From positions 1 through 64,000 of the IMG/VR virus record IMGVR_UViG_3300050015_000276: 64,000 nucleotides of DNA. The stretch is one strand, 5' to 3'. The notes under the pieces were generated by a model, which was not told the origin of the DNA, did no database searches, and saw nothing but the letters and a program-made list of their open reading frames with translations. This DNA is from a virus. Of the stretch, positions 1 to 7,361 are shown one piece after another. Within the stretch, counting starts at the first letter, position 1, and every line of letters begins with the position of its first letter. The position numbers and the translations under genes were made by a program.

Positions 1-47
1 TAATAGGTTTTGGTGTATTTGTTATCGAGATAAATAGTATCAGGCAT
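1..47 (-). CDS. N-terminus of a homing-endonuclease-type protein (partial)
   Basis: Only the first 15 codons lie in the window; the gene continues off the left edge. The peptide begins MPDTIYLDNKYTK, a style I recall from phage HNH homing endonucleases. An AAAGGAA Shine-Dalgarno precedes the ATG. A TATAAATA box and a 13-bp hairpin lie upstream, as for the endonuclease gene at 46.2-46.7 kb. The assignment rests on this short start and on shared architecture, so it is tentative. Confidence 0.35.
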   Translation of the reverse strand, partial: MPDTIYLDNKYTKTY

Positions 48-75
48 TTGTATTCCTTTCCAAAATACGAGTGCT

Positions 76-127
76 TAGAGGACATGTGGTATTTCGGTAC
101 TACTTGTCCTCGATACTATTATTTATA
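76..127 (-). promoter_or_regulatory. Late-type promoter box plus 5' hairpin for the leftward gene
   Basis: TATTTATA at 120-127 reads TATAAATA on the minus strand, the T4 late promoter motif. A stem-loop (76-111, GAGGACA paired with TGTCCTC, about 13 bp with one mismatch) starts about where transcription would. It may shield the message or act as a terminator for rightward readthrough. Confidence 0.5.
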
Positions 128-144
128 ATTTCAATAATTTATAC

Positions 145-173
145 TTGACAATTATTAATTTATAGTATAAAAT
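145..173 (+). promoter_or_regulatory. Sigma70-type promoter for the 388-aa gene
   Basis: TTGACA at 145-150, 17-nt spacer, TAAAAT at 168-173. The ATG follows 6 nt after the -10, so the transcript would be leaderless. Confidence 0.55.
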
Positions 174-179
174 ATAATT

Positions 180-1346
180 ATGGGTAGAAAAAAACAAAAC
201 CGCATCGAAGTTATTAATGACGAAGGATTGATTTCCAAAAAGGCAATGAAAGATTCTTCAGTTGTTGCGTGGGGTAAAGAGCCAGATTTTCATCCCCTTA
301 ATCCCCTACTAACCGCCGAAGAAAAAACAATAGAAACGGAAATTGCATTAGCTGATGCTATAAATTGGTACAATGCCCTTTGTGGTGAAAAGAACATTAA
401 ATCTTTTTTTGTTGACTATGCTACCAAGAATTTTCCTTCTGAAGCTCCGAAACTCAAACATTTGGATACAGATCTCTTTATTTGTGGCACAGGACATACT
501 TACGGAATTGTTGCACGCCTTATAATGCGTGGCTGGCCTATCCGTGAACAGCATGTAGAGCGTCTGGAGGAATTGATTCGTGAATACTCTAAGATGGTTT
601 CCAAAAAGGAAGATAAACCAATAACCGTTAAGGCAAGAGATTCCAAGATTACAGAAGCGATTGGAATTGTTAACGGACAACTTGATGATTTTGGATTTGG
701 TTCTAAGAAAGGTTTTCCTGATACATGCCTGTCTAATGTAGTTTTGAAAATTGGTTGCTCTAATGCTCAACGTTTGAAAGTACAAGAACATTTTGTTCCT
801 ATGGTACTTGAATTAAAAGAAGTTATTGATGGAAAGAATGTTGAGATTAAGGAAGCATATACAGCTTACACAAAAGCCACTATTAAGAAAATTTATGATT
901 GGTTGACAGGTATGCCTTCTGTTGATGTTCTACAAATTACAAAAAAAGTCCGGAAAGCACGAAAGAAAAAAGTCAAAACTGCGGCACAATTATTGAAGAA
1001 TTTTAAGTGCCAGGTATATGATGACGAATTGAAAATCAATTCTATAAATCCAGAATCTATTATTGGCGCCCAACAGTTGTGGGTGTTCAATACCAAGACT
1101 AGAAAACTTGGAGTGTATTATGCCTCGGATGAAAAGGGACTTAGTATTTCTCGTATGTCCATTGATAATTACGATGAAGCTACAAGTTTCAGTAAGAAAA
1201 TCCGTAAACCTAAGGAAGTTGTACCGCAGGTTATTTCTGCTGGCAAAGTAGCATTACGGCATATGCTTGAAGATATCCGGGCAACAAAGTCTCCGATGAA
1301 AGGACGAGTTGGTGGTGTTGTATTACTTTTGAGAGTGGTAAAATAA
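180..1346 (+). CDS. Conserved T4-like phage protein of unknown function (388 aa)
   Basis: A full-length soluble protein with no signal peptide or membrane segment. It is Lys-rich, with a basic stretch around residues 255-270 and a C-terminus ending in a GRVGG-VVLLLR-type motif. I recall similar C-termini in conserved myovirus proteins of unknown role. The start is placed at the ATG 6 nt after a promoter. It heads a run of small overlapping genes (1348-2899) that are probably co-transcribed. I cannot assign a function. Confidence 0.7.
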   Translation: MGRKKQNRIEVINDEGLISKKAMKDSSVVAWGKEPDFHPLNPLLTAEEKTIETEIALADAINWYNALCGEKNIKSFFVDYATKNFPSEAPKLKHLDTDLFICGTGHTYGIVARLIMRGWPIREQHVERLEELIREYSKMVSKKEDKPITVKARDSKITEAIGIVNGQLDDFGFGSKKGFPDTCLSNVVLKIGCSNAQRLKVQEHFVPMVLELKEVIDGKNVEIKEAYTAYTKATIKKIYDWLTGMPSVDVLQITKKVRKARKKKVKTAAQLLKNFKCQVYDDELKINSINPESIIGAQQLWVFNTKTRKLGVYYASDEKGLSISRMSIDNYDEATSFSKKIRKPKEVVPQVISAGKVALRHMLEDIRATKSPMKGRVGGVVLLLRVVK

Positions 1347-1347
1347 T

Positions 1348-1698
1348 ATGGAACAAAATACAAATAATGTGAGCGTAGGAGAATATCAACTTGATCCTGT
1401 GGTTGCGTCCACAATTGTAAAACGACAGATTGTAGGTTCAGAAATTATGTCTGGAGTTGTAATGAACTCCGTAATTGATCCATTGGGAGTATTTTTTATT
1501 AATGATATTCCAAAGCGCACATCAAAAATGGAAGAAGAATGGATCCAATTTTTGATTGCATATTACAAAAAGGCTATTTATGGAAAGGCATATCGAGAAA
1601 TAGATTATCGAAGATGGGCAATAACTACTCTTGATGAAGAACTTAGAGGACTGGGAGATTATTTTAGTCGGAGTCAATATGTTCCAGAAACACTATGA
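1348..1698 (+). CDS. Hypothetical protein (116 aa)
   Basis: Starts one base after the preceding stop, which indicates translational coupling in the same operon. The acidic, Tyr/Arg-rich second half contains IAYYKKAIYGKAYREIDYRRW. No recognised domain, signal peptide or membrane segment. Confidence 0.6.
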   Translation: MEQNTNNVSVGEYQLDPVVASTIVKRQIVGSEIMSGVVMNSVIDPLGVFFINDIPKRTSKMEEEWIQFLIAYYKKAIYGKAYREIDYRRWAITTLDEELRGLGDYFSRSQYVPETL

Positions 1699-1852
1699 TA
1701 TTACCTGTCACATTTGTGGTGAGTATATAAATCCAGATGGAACTGGTTGTCCAAATCATCAAGATGACGATGATACTTTTATTGATGATTTGGAAGATGT
1801 GAGACCTGGTGTAGATTATTTTCTTGAGGATGATTATGAGGACTTCAATTGA
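1679..1852 (+). CDS. Small acidic zinc-ribbon-like protein (57 aa)
   Basis: Overlaps the end of the preceding gene. The N-terminal half has CHICG followed by GTGCPNH, a possible half zinc ribbon (CxxC then CxxH). The rest is extremely acidic (DDDD and EDDYED stretches). I start it at the ATG at 1679, inside the upstream gene, because the residues before it look like out-of-frame sequence. Function unknown. Confidence 0.5.
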   Translation: MFQKHYDITCHICGEYINPDGTGCPNHQDDDDTFIDDLEDVRPGVDYFLEDDYEDFN

Positions 1853-2066
1853 ACTTAGACCTATTGCACCTGCCGCAATTGCTGCTGGTATTGTTGATGT
1901 ACGTGGATTGCAGATAAGTGAAACCAAGAAAGTGGTTTTTCTTATAGTTGATCCTGAAATGATGGATGACGATTTTATAGCCAAAGAAGCCAAAGATTAT
2001 TGGATCTTAGCTAAATATACTAGTAAGAATGAAACAACGAATGAACCTATTTCACAAACTCCTTAA
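1836..2066 (+). CDS. Hypothetical protein (76 aa)
   Basis: Begins inside the end of the previous gene, consistent with coupled translation. In-frame TTG at 1824 and ATG at 1830 are alternative starts. Contains an Ala/Ile-rich turn (PAAIAAGIVDVRG) and a beta-like KKVVFLIVDPE segment. No known domain. Confidence 0.5.
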   Translation: MRTSIELRPIAPAAIAAGIVDVRGLQISETKKVVFLIVDPEMMDDDFIAKEAKDYWILAKYTSKNETTNEPISQTP

Positions 2067-2475
2067 ATTACTAAAATTCTCTCCAAAAAAGAAATTAATA
2101 TACGTTTCACCAATCGGTGCACCTACCTATAATATTCGTGAAGGACGAATGGTAGATTCTTTGGCCAATCCTGATGTATTACAGATGCTTGTTAGGACTC
2201 AAGGAGAATGTATTGTACCAAATGATTACGATACCATAGAAGATCTTGCCGGTATGATAAGTAATGCCGCCTGCGATCATGAATTTCCACGAATCATAAT
2301 GTATCCAATTGATAGTATCCGCCGAACAAAAGTTTTGGATCTTATTAAAAAGGATCATATTAATTATCCGATGTATGAATATCTTGAGGCAAATATTGTT
2401 GGCAACGACGATTTAAATTCCAAAACAATTATTTATAAATATGGAGGCAAAACACATCATGTTAAACCTATTTAA
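2041..2475 (+). CDS. Hypothetical protein (144 aa)
   Basis: The basic N-terminus MNLFHKLLKLLKF resembles the start of the next gene's product (MLNLFKLIAKIKR), so the two may share an N-terminal amphipathic helix. An ATG at 2029 is an alternative start. The remainder is a mixed alpha/beta sequence I do not recognise. Confidence 0.55.
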   Translation: MNLFHKLLKLLKFSPKKKLIYVSPIGAPTYNIREGRMVDSLANPDVLQMLVRTQGECIVPNDYDTIEDLAGMISNAACDHEFPRIIMYPIDSIRRTKVLDLIKKDHINYPMYEYLEANIVGNDDLNSKTIIYKYGGKTHHVKPI

Positions 2476-2683
2476 ATTAATTGCCAAGATTAAACGCCAC
2501 TATAATAAACGACCACCTGGTATTTGGATGCCTCCGCCTGAAGATTGTATTTTAGTTTCATATCACACTACTAGAGATGGTATCCAAACCGTATCAACAT
2601 TCCATGATCCTTTTGTTTGTAATGGTGAATGCTCTCGTGGTTGGAAGTATGGTCTTTTAGACCAAGAAGATAATAGTATTTAG
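2459..2683 (+). CDS. Hypothetical protein (74 aa)
   Basis: I prefer the ATG at 2459 because GGAGG lies about 11 nt upstream; an in-frame ATG at 2441 is possible. It has a basic amphipathic start, a Pro-rich RPPGIWMPPPE segment and two Cys (CNGEC) near the C-terminus. It overlaps the previous gene and is probably in the same operon. Confidence 0.5.
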   Translation: MLNLFKLIAKIKRHYNKRPPGIWMPPPEDCILVSYHTTRDGIQTVSTFHDPFVCNGECSRGWKYGLLDQEDNSI

Positions 2684-2692
2684 GTGATTTGA

Positions 2693-2899
2693 ATGAAAAA
2701 TGACAATTGGTTTGAACCCTTGACGCCAGAACAGTATGAAGATTTAAAGCCATTTTTCGAGCAACCGGAATCCTTGTTATTAGACGGTGGTAAATATGTA
2801 GGTCTGCTTTGTGATTTACGGTTCTGTGGACGGCTTGGAATCAGCGCACCAGATGGCATTGATGCTAGTGTCGAAATATTTAATGTGATGAGTCATTGA
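2693..2899 (+). CDS. Hypothetical protein (68 aa)
   Basis: A short, Trp/Phe-containing acidic protein. Last gene before a new promoter that overlaps its stop codon. No recognised domain. Confidence 0.5.
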   Translation: MKNDNWFEPLTPEQYEDLKPFFEQPESLLLDGGKYVGLLCDLRFCGRLGISAPDGIDASVEIFNVMSH

Positions 2900-2924
2900 C
2901 ATCCGAGAATATAAATGTTATACT
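2896..2924 (+). promoter_or_regulatory. Sigma70-type promoter for the RNase H operon
   Basis: TTGACA at 2896-2901 within TTGACATCC, 17-nt spacer, TATACT at 2919-2924. The following ATG is 15 nt away, so a short leader with GAGGC is expected. Confidence 0.75.
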
Positions 2925-2939
2925 GTATTAGAGGCTGCA

Positions 2940-3884
2940 ATGATACTTGTCGATTATAATCAGGTTTGTATTTCCAATTTATTTCTCTGCTATCAACCCA
3001 CAATGAAAGTTTCTCCATATACGGTAAGCGTGACAATAGAATTGCCAGATATGAAGAATGAAACTTCTACTTTAAATTACCCTGGTATTCCGGGTCCTTC
3101 TCCTGAAATGAATGTCGATTTTCTCCGCCACATGGTGCTTAATAGCCTTCGATATTATCGTACTAAATTTGGAAATAAATATGGTCGATTAGTTATCTGT
3201 GCTGATAACAGACATTACTGGCGTAAGGATGTATTCGAGTATTATAAAGCTGGACGAAAGAAAAATCGTGATAAGTCTCCATTAGATTGGAACATGATTT
3301 TTGATACCTTGAATAAACTCCGAGAAGAAATTTCGGAATATTTACCATATCAAGTACTTAATGTTGATGGTTGTGAAGCTGATGATTTAATTGGAGTTCT
3401 TGCCAAGAAAAATCATACGGCTGAGAAGATCTTAGTATTATCAGGAGATAGAGATTTCATCCAGCTTCAGAAGTGGCCGAATATAGAACAGTATGCGGCC
3501 ATACAAAAACAATTTTTGAATACTGATAATCCTGTAGAATATCTCCGAGAGCATATTATGTTAGGTGATTCTGGAGATGGTATTCCGAATTTCAAATCTG
3601 CCGATGATATTTTTGTTTCTGGAGGACGTCAAACATCAATTCGGAAAAGTGATCTTGCTAGGTGGGTTAAAGAATCTAAACCAGAAAACTTTTGTGATAT
3701 TGGTATGCTCCGCGGATACCGAAGAAATCAAACATTGATCGATCTAGATTTTATTCCAAAAGAAATACAAAAGGCAATTGTAGATGCGTTTGATAAACCT
3801 TTTACTGAATCGCGGAAAAAGTTATTTGATTATTTTGTGCGATTTAAGTTATCCAATTTAATGGATCATATACAGGAATTCTGA
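2940..3884 (+). CDS. rnh: T4-like RNase H (5'-3' exonuclease/flap nuclease)
   Basis: Predicted to remove RNA primers during lagging-strand synthesis. FEN1/PIN-type nuclease motifs are visible in order: MILVDYNQVC, then CADNRHYWRK, GCEADDLIG, SGDRDFIQL and GDSGDGIPN. The acidic residues in these motifs make up the two-metal site in the family. The 314-aa length matches T4 RNase H (about 305 aa). It has its own promoter and overlaps the next gene by one base (TGATGG), so the two are coupled. Confidence 0.9.
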   Translation: MILVDYNQVCISNLFLCYQPTMKVSPYTVSVTIELPDMKNETSTLNYPGIPGPSPEMNVDFLRHMVLNSLRYYRTKFGNKYGRLVICADNRHYWRKDVFEYYKAGRKKNRDKSPLDWNMIFDTLNKLREEISEYLPYQVLNVDGCEADDLIGVLAKKNHTAEKILVLSGDRDFIQLQKWPNIEQYAAIQKQFLNTDNPVEYLREHIMLGDSGDGIPNFKSADDIFVSGGRQTSIRKSDLARWVKESKPENFCDIGMLRGYRRNQTLIDLDFIPKEIQKAIVDAFDKPFTESRKKLFDYFVRFKLSNLMDHIQEF

Positions 3885-4318
3885 TGGCAAAAACAATAGA
3901 GGATCTCATGAGTTTAAAAATTATTCCGGAAATTTTCGATGAAGTTAGAAACTGCGGTACGTCTGAAGAAGTAAAGAAAGTTTTATGGAGTAATCAATCT
4001 CCGGCACTAAAACTTTTATTTCAATATGTTTTCCGTCCAGAATCCGCATTCACAATAACAGAACTACCAGCATTCAGGCCGGATCCGGGCCCGATCGGTC
4101 TTAGCCCATCTTCACTAAATTATGAATTGGGGCGGTTCTATGTCCTACAAGATGTCAAACAAATTCCTCTAAAGAAGAAGCAGGAAATTCTTGTTCGAAT
4201 TCTTCAAAGTATTCATCCTTCTGAGGCTGTTTTAGTTGGACAAATTATTAAGAAGGATCTTGGTATTCCACTATTGACAAAAGAATTGGTACAGAGTCTT
4301 TGGCCTTATCTATTTTAA
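3884..4318 (+). CDS. Conserved T4-like phage protein, DUF6433-like (144 aa)
   Basis: Overlaps the RNase H stop codon. The C-terminal pattern IHPSEAVLVGQIIKKDLGI...LTKELVQSLWP resembles a small protein conserved in marine T4-like phages (DUF6433, from memory). Soluble, mixed alpha-helical. Its position between RNase H and an exonuclease suggests a nucleic-acid-related role, but that is inference. Confidence 0.65.
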   Translation: MAKTIEDLMSLKIIPEIFDEVRNCGTSEEVKKVLWSNQSPALKLLFQYVFRPESAFTITELPAFRPDPGPIGLSPSSLNYELGRFYVLQDVKQIPLKKKQEILVRILQSIHPSEAVLVGQIIKKDLGIPLLTKELVQSLWPYLF

Positions 4319-4319
4319 A

Positions 4320-4400
4320 ATGCCTAAGTGTGAAAATCATCCAAGAAATGAAAGTTTTTACTGGGATTCATTACATAAATTTTCTTTGTGTTTTGTATGA
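4320..4400 (+). CDS. Possible 26-aa peptide
   Basis: An ATG two bases after the preceding stop opens a 26-codon frame beginning MPKCENHPRN and ending in SLCFV. No strong Shine-Dalgarno. Cys and His are spaced as in a half zinc site. Could be chance. Confidence 0.3.
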   Translation: MPKCENHPRNESFYWDSLHKFSLCFV

Positions 4401-4412
4401 AAAGAAAACTTT

Positions 4413-4994
4413 ATGAAAGAAACTGAAGAAATTTATGTATCAATTGATATTGAGGCCGATGGTAAAGTTCCCGGTCTCAGTTCAATGATTAATTTTGGTG
4501 CCGCTTTTTATTTTAATAATGGAGATTTCATTGATTCATACGAGGCAAACCTTTCACCTCTTCCTCCACCAGCATCTCCCAATCCCGAAACAACTCAATG
4601 GTGGGAGCAGCAATTTGCCAAAAATCCTAAATTAAAAGATTTTCTAAATTTTAATGTCCGGCCGGCACGGGTTGTGATGCCTGATTTTCTTAAATTTAGT
4701 GAATCTGTCGGTGCTCTTTATAAAAAGCCAATGACTGTAATTGCTTATCCGGCTGGGTTTGATTGGACCTGGATGTATTGGTATCTCATTCGATTTACAG
4801 GCAAGTCACCATTTGGGTTTTCATGCCTGGATATTAAATCGTATGCTGCGGCTAAAATGAATTGCGATTATCGACATGCCGTAAAACGTAATATGCCTAA
4901 GGATTGGTTTGATAAGAAACTGAAACACAATCATACTGGGCTAGCAGACTGTCAGGAACAAGCATCACTTTTCTTTTCCATGCGGAATGCATAA
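4413..4994 (+). CDS. DEDD-family 3'-5' exonuclease
   Basis: An RNase T/DnaQ-type fold is indicated by SIDIEADG near the N-terminus (catalytic D12 and E14), AGFDWTWMYW in the middle and HNHTGLADCQEQ near the end, giving the His-x4-Asp pair of the DEDDh group. At 193 aa it is a stand-alone exonuclease with no polymerase or helicase domain. Substrate unknown; it could trim RNA or ssDNA. Most similar in layout to small Rv2179c-like exoribonucleases, from memory. Confidence 0.8.
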   Translation: MKETEEIYVSIDIEADGKVPGLSSMINFGAAFYFNNGDFIDSYEANLSPLPPPASPNPETTQWWEQQFAKNPKLKDFLNFNVRPARVVMPDFLKFSESVGALYKKPMTVIAYPAGFDWTWMYWYLIRFTGKSPFGFSCLDIKSYAAAKMNCDYRHAVKRNMPKDWFDKKLKHNHTGLADCQEQASLFFSMRNA

Positions 4995-4999
4995 AATCA

Positions 5000-5028
5000 T
5001 TGACATTCAAGAATACCTGTGATAGAAT
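5000..5028 (+). promoter_or_regulatory. Sigma70-type promoter
   Basis: TTGACA at 5000-5005, 17-nt spacer, TAGAAT at 5023-5028. It overlaps the start of the longest open frame, which is why the start of the next gene is moved to 5051. Confidence 0.65.
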
Positions 5029-5050
5029 AGTTTTATATGAGGCATTCAAA

Positions 5051-5419
5051 ATGTTAGAGAATAACGACCATTATTCAGACGTACCAGGAGCATACGCTCA
5101 AATTCTTCAAAATTGTATTGATGATGCCTACCGGTTTTGGGGAACAGAATTAGGAGCTATCCAAGATATAAGGCTGTGGACTCAAAAATGGCCAAATAGT
5201 TCATGTGGGTTTTCAACTGCGAAATTTGCCAATGCAACTCCAACATTGGCGCCTACAATAGTAATTAAGTTTGACAATTTACACCGTCTGGTATATCATG
5301 GTGGAGATTTAGCATATAGATTAATTGGTAAACCAACTCTGGAATATTATGATGCTGTTAGGGCCCGTAAATTACCCGGAGCAAACGAAATCATCAAAGA
5401 TTACTACGTTAAAAATTAA
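5051..5419 (+). CDS. Hypothetical phage protein (122 aa)
   Basis: Start chosen at the ATG at 5051, about 22 nt after the promoter -10 and 9 nt after a GAGG Shine-Dalgarno; the longer frame would begin inside the promoter. The sequence has paired aromatic/hydrophobic beta-type segments (RLWTQKWPNSSCGF, RLVYHGGDLAYRL). No recognised domain. Adjacent to a membrane protein, with its stop followed directly by the next ATG. Confidence 0.65.
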   Translation: MLENNDHYSDVPGAYAQILQNCIDDAYRFWGTELGAIQDIRLWTQKWPNSSCGFSTAKFANATPTLAPTIVIKFDNLHRLVYHGGDLAYRLIGKPTLEYYDAVRARKLPGANEIIKDYYVKN

Positions 5420-5719
5420 ATGTTGCATATTCTTACTAACCTGCCTGATATTATTAATGGCTCTTTTGAATGCTTTGGAGGAGTTTTTCTTTGTCTCAAC
5501 ATAAAAACGTTATTGAGGGATAAAAGAGTTACGGGAATTCACTGGGGAAGTACCATTTTCTTTACTTCTTGGGGATTATGGAATTTATTTTATTATCCTC
5601 ATTTAGGTCAAATGTTAAGTTTTGCTGGTGGTATTTTCATTTGCGTTGCTAATATCATTTGGGGATGTTTGCGAGTTTATTACCATTACAGAAATAAAAG
5701 GCTAAATATTAGTGAATAA
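5420..5719 (+). CDS. Small phage membrane protein with about 3 TM segments (99 aa)
   Basis: Three hydrophobic stretches are visible (about residues 7-28, 44-62 and 66-88), with basic residues after the last one. The NLPDIINGSFECFGGVF start and the WGLWNLFYYP motif are features I recall from a small inner-membrane protein common in phages and of unknown role. Starts directly after the preceding stop. Confidence 0.65.
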   Translation: MLHILTNLPDIINGSFECFGGVFLCLNIKTLLRDKRVTGIHWGSTIFFTSWGLWNLFYYPHLGQMLSFAGGIFICVANIIWGCLRVYYHYRNKRLNISE

Positions 5720-5723
5720 TTTA

Positions 5724-5795
5724 CGGAGTGTAGCCTAGCGGCCAGGCACTTGTTTTGGGAACAAGTTCACGCAAGTTCGATTCTTGCCACTCCGA
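5724..5795 (+). tRNA. tRNA-Pro (anticodon UGG)
   Basis: A complete cloverleaf can be drawn. Acceptor CGGAGTG (5724-5730) pairs with CACTCCG (5788-5794), discriminator A at 5795. D arm GCCT/AGGC, anticodon arm CTTGT/ACAAG with loop TTTGGGA (anticodon TGG), T arm GCAAG/CTTGC with loop TTCGATT. CCA is not encoded. It lies 350 bp upstream of the tmRNA, in an RNA-rich segment. Confidence 0.95.
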
Positions 5796-5847
5796 CAATA
5801 TTTTAATAGGAGTCATATGAAGCTTCATTAAGATAAGGAGCATCAAA

Positions 5848-6042
5848 GTGGCACGAAAGAAAAGCGTAATTAGAGGTTGTGGCTGTTTTAGTTGTAGATG
5901 GGGAATGCATAATTCTTCCTGGGGAAAAGCCCAAGTTAAGAATGCGGTACAAAAAGTACGTCATCATACTAAAGCAGCATTGGCAATTGGAGATTATGAC
6001 AAGGCAACAGATTTTATGACTAGCACTGGTTATACGGACTAG
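5848..6042 (+). CDS. Small basic Cys-containing protein (64 aa)
   Basis: GTG start chosen because AAGGAG lies 8 nt upstream. The N-terminus has GCGCFSCRWG, a compact Cys cluster that might bind metal, followed by a basic helix (KVRHHTKAALAIGDYDKATDFM). Sits between tRNA-Pro and the tmRNA. Function unknown. Confidence 0.6.
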   Translation: MARKKSVIRGCGCFSCRWGMHNSSWGKAQVKNAVQKVRHHTKAALAIGDYDKATDFMTSTGYTD

Positions 6043-6144
6043 TCATTCCACTCGGTTTAATATTCGGTAACGGTTTTAATGTCCCATAGTCGTTTACTTG
6101 GTTTAATAAATGGTACAGGATTTATTTTAAGAAATTGACGGTAT

Positions 6145-6409
6145 TATTCGTGTATTACCCTATTTGGGTTGCGAACAAGAAGAGGCTGCGATGCCTCCAT
6201 CTCCACCATCTCCTCCATAATTAAAGTTTTATTATGTGGGGATGAACTAGAATCGATTGGCGTTAATCAGGATATGGGGACGAATACGTGAAGTGCTCAC
6301 GATAAACAGAACAAAACAACAAACGACGAAAGCAATTTCTCGTACTTGCAAATGGCCGCCTAAAGCGGTTCAAGCAGCGCGCCCGGAGGAGCGGGGACCA
6401 GAATCCTCC
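6145..6409 (+). ncRNA. ssrA: Circularly permuted transfer-messenger RNA (tmRNA)
   Basis: The tRNA-like 3' half lies upstream of the 5' half. Acceptor strand CATCTCC (6198-6204) plus A and an encoded CCA (6205-6208) pairs with GGGGATG at 6238-6244, and a 5-bp T-arm-like stem (GAGGC/GCCTC, 6182-6197) directly precedes it. GGGGATGA followed by AATCGATTGGCG matches the conserved tmRNA 5' end. Helix P2 forms between 6145-6165 and 6270-6286. A tag frame follows (6322-6363): N-D-E-S-N-F-S-Y-L-Q-M-A-A-stop, with the stop inside a GGCCGC/GCGGTT hairpin as in P5. A 29-nt spacer joins the halves. The T loop is unusual (6 nt, TGCGAT). Ends are approximate; the resume codon is probably ACA. Expected role: rescue of stalled ribosomes with SmpB. 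Confidence 0.85.
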
Positions 6410-6476
6410 ACTTTCACTTTCCAAAATAATTTTAAAATATCTCCACCTTAAACTCCTAGTTGTGCTATATATTAAT

Positions 6477-7274
6477 ATGAGACAATTAAGACTAGTACTC
6501 TTAATATCTCTATTCTGGATATTTGTGATATATTATGTTTTTATGACACAAAAATCTGGTCAGGTAGCGTTAGTAACACCAATTAATAAAGTAACAGGAG
6601 TAACTACCGAGGATCAAATTAACTGTCTTAGCTCTGCCATCTACTATGAATCAACTAAAGATCTTGATGCTCAAATTACAGCAGCAAAGAACTTGATTAA
6701 TAGTAGTAACGATTACATGAATGTTTGCACTGATCTGTCAATGCATTATCATGAGAATTGGATAGAGATATCAAAACAGAAAAACGATCAATCGATTATA
6801 GTGGCCAGAAATATCTACTGGTTACGCTTCCATTCAACCCAAGAACAAGGTATCAATTTAATTATTAGGTCTGAAGGTTTTGCAAACCATGCCTATAATG
6901 ATGTTGGATACTATTCCATAGGATTTGGTACACTTTTACGCAATAAAAAATTGTACGATGCCTATCGGTATAAAATTATAGATCAAGACGAAGGCGAAAG
7001 GCTTCTAATTGATGAAGTAATTAATATTGAAGTGGCTTTAAAATCTATGGTCAAAGTACCATTAACACCAAATCAAGAGGCAGCATTAACCTCATTCTGC
7101 TATAATGTAGGTCTCACACATTTTGTTTATTCCAAAATGTTAAATCTATTAAATGCGGGTCAATATGCTAATGCTGCTAATGAATTTCAAAGATGGAATT
7201 TAGTAAAAAGAAAAGTGTCGGAAGGTTTGGTTGCTCGCCGAGCCGCAGAAAGAAAACTTTTCTTGAAAAACTAG
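6477..7274 (+). CDS. Membrane-anchored endolysin: SleB-like segment plus GH24 lysozyme
   Basis: Start at the ATG at 6477, which gives an N-terminal signal-anchor (about residues 4-23). A middle segment, CLSSAIYYESTKDLDAQITAAKNLINSS, resembles the start of SleB/cell-wall hydrolase domains. The C-terminal half is a T4-type lysozyme: IIRSEGFANHAYNDVGYYSIGFGTLL carries Glu133 and Asp142 at the positions of T4 Glu11 and Asp20, with Ser147 in place of Thr26. VPLTPNQEAALTSFCYNVG fits the second half of the fold. Probably degrades host peptidoglycan at lysis. The anchor suggests a SAR-type or membrane-tethered export route that may need no holin; this is inference. Confidence 0.8.
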   Translation: MRQLRLVLLISLFWIFVIYYVFMTQKSGQVALVTPINKVTGVTTEDQINCLSSAIYYESTKDLDAQITAAKNLINSSNDYMNVCTDLSMHYHENWIEISKQKNDQSIIVARNIYWLRFHSTQEQGINLIIRSEGFANHAYNDVGYYSIGFGTLLRNKKLYDAYRYKIIDQDEGERLLIDEVINIEVALKSMVKVPLTPNQEAALTSFCYNVGLTHFVYSKMLNLLNAGQYANAANEFQRWNLVKRKVSEGLVARRAAERKLFLKN

Positions 7275-7303
7275 TTGCAATCCATTTTTATTCATGATAT
7301 AAT
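7275..7303 (+). promoter_or_regulatory. Sigma70-type promoter for the gp33-like operon
   Basis: TTGCAA at 7275-7280, 17-nt spacer, perfect TATAAT at 7298-7303. Transcription would begin near 7310, at the foot of a perfect hairpin. Confidence 0.7.
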
Positions 7304-7306
7304 GTA

Positions 7307-7350
7307 ATTATACGGTCGAGGTACTATACTAGATGCTTCGACCGTATAAT
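7307..7350 (+). promoter_or_regulatory. Perfect 13-bp inverted repeat at the transcript 5' end
   Basis: ATTATACGGTCGA (7307-7319) is exactly complementary to TCGACCGTATAAT (7338-7350) across an 18-nt loop. The left arm begins at the predicted start site, so the gp33-like mRNA would carry a 5'-terminal stem-loop. It may stabilise the mRNA, bind a regulator as DNA, or act as an attenuator. No T-run follows, so it is not a typical terminator. Confidence 0.7.
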
Positions 7351-7361
7351 TGGATTCATAA

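Noticed and set aside
6430-6446. Alternative tmRNA 3' end (ATATCTCCACC) that would make a normal one-piece gene
   Set aside because: The 7-nt strand can pair with the 5' end, but no T-arm precedes it and CCA is incomplete. The upstream site has a T-arm-like stem and an encoded CCA.
6257-6451. 64-codon open frame overlapping the tmRNA
   Set aside because: It is a frame shadow: it starts inside the tmRNA body, covers the tag in another frame, has no ribosome-binding site, and the RNA pairings explain the sequence.
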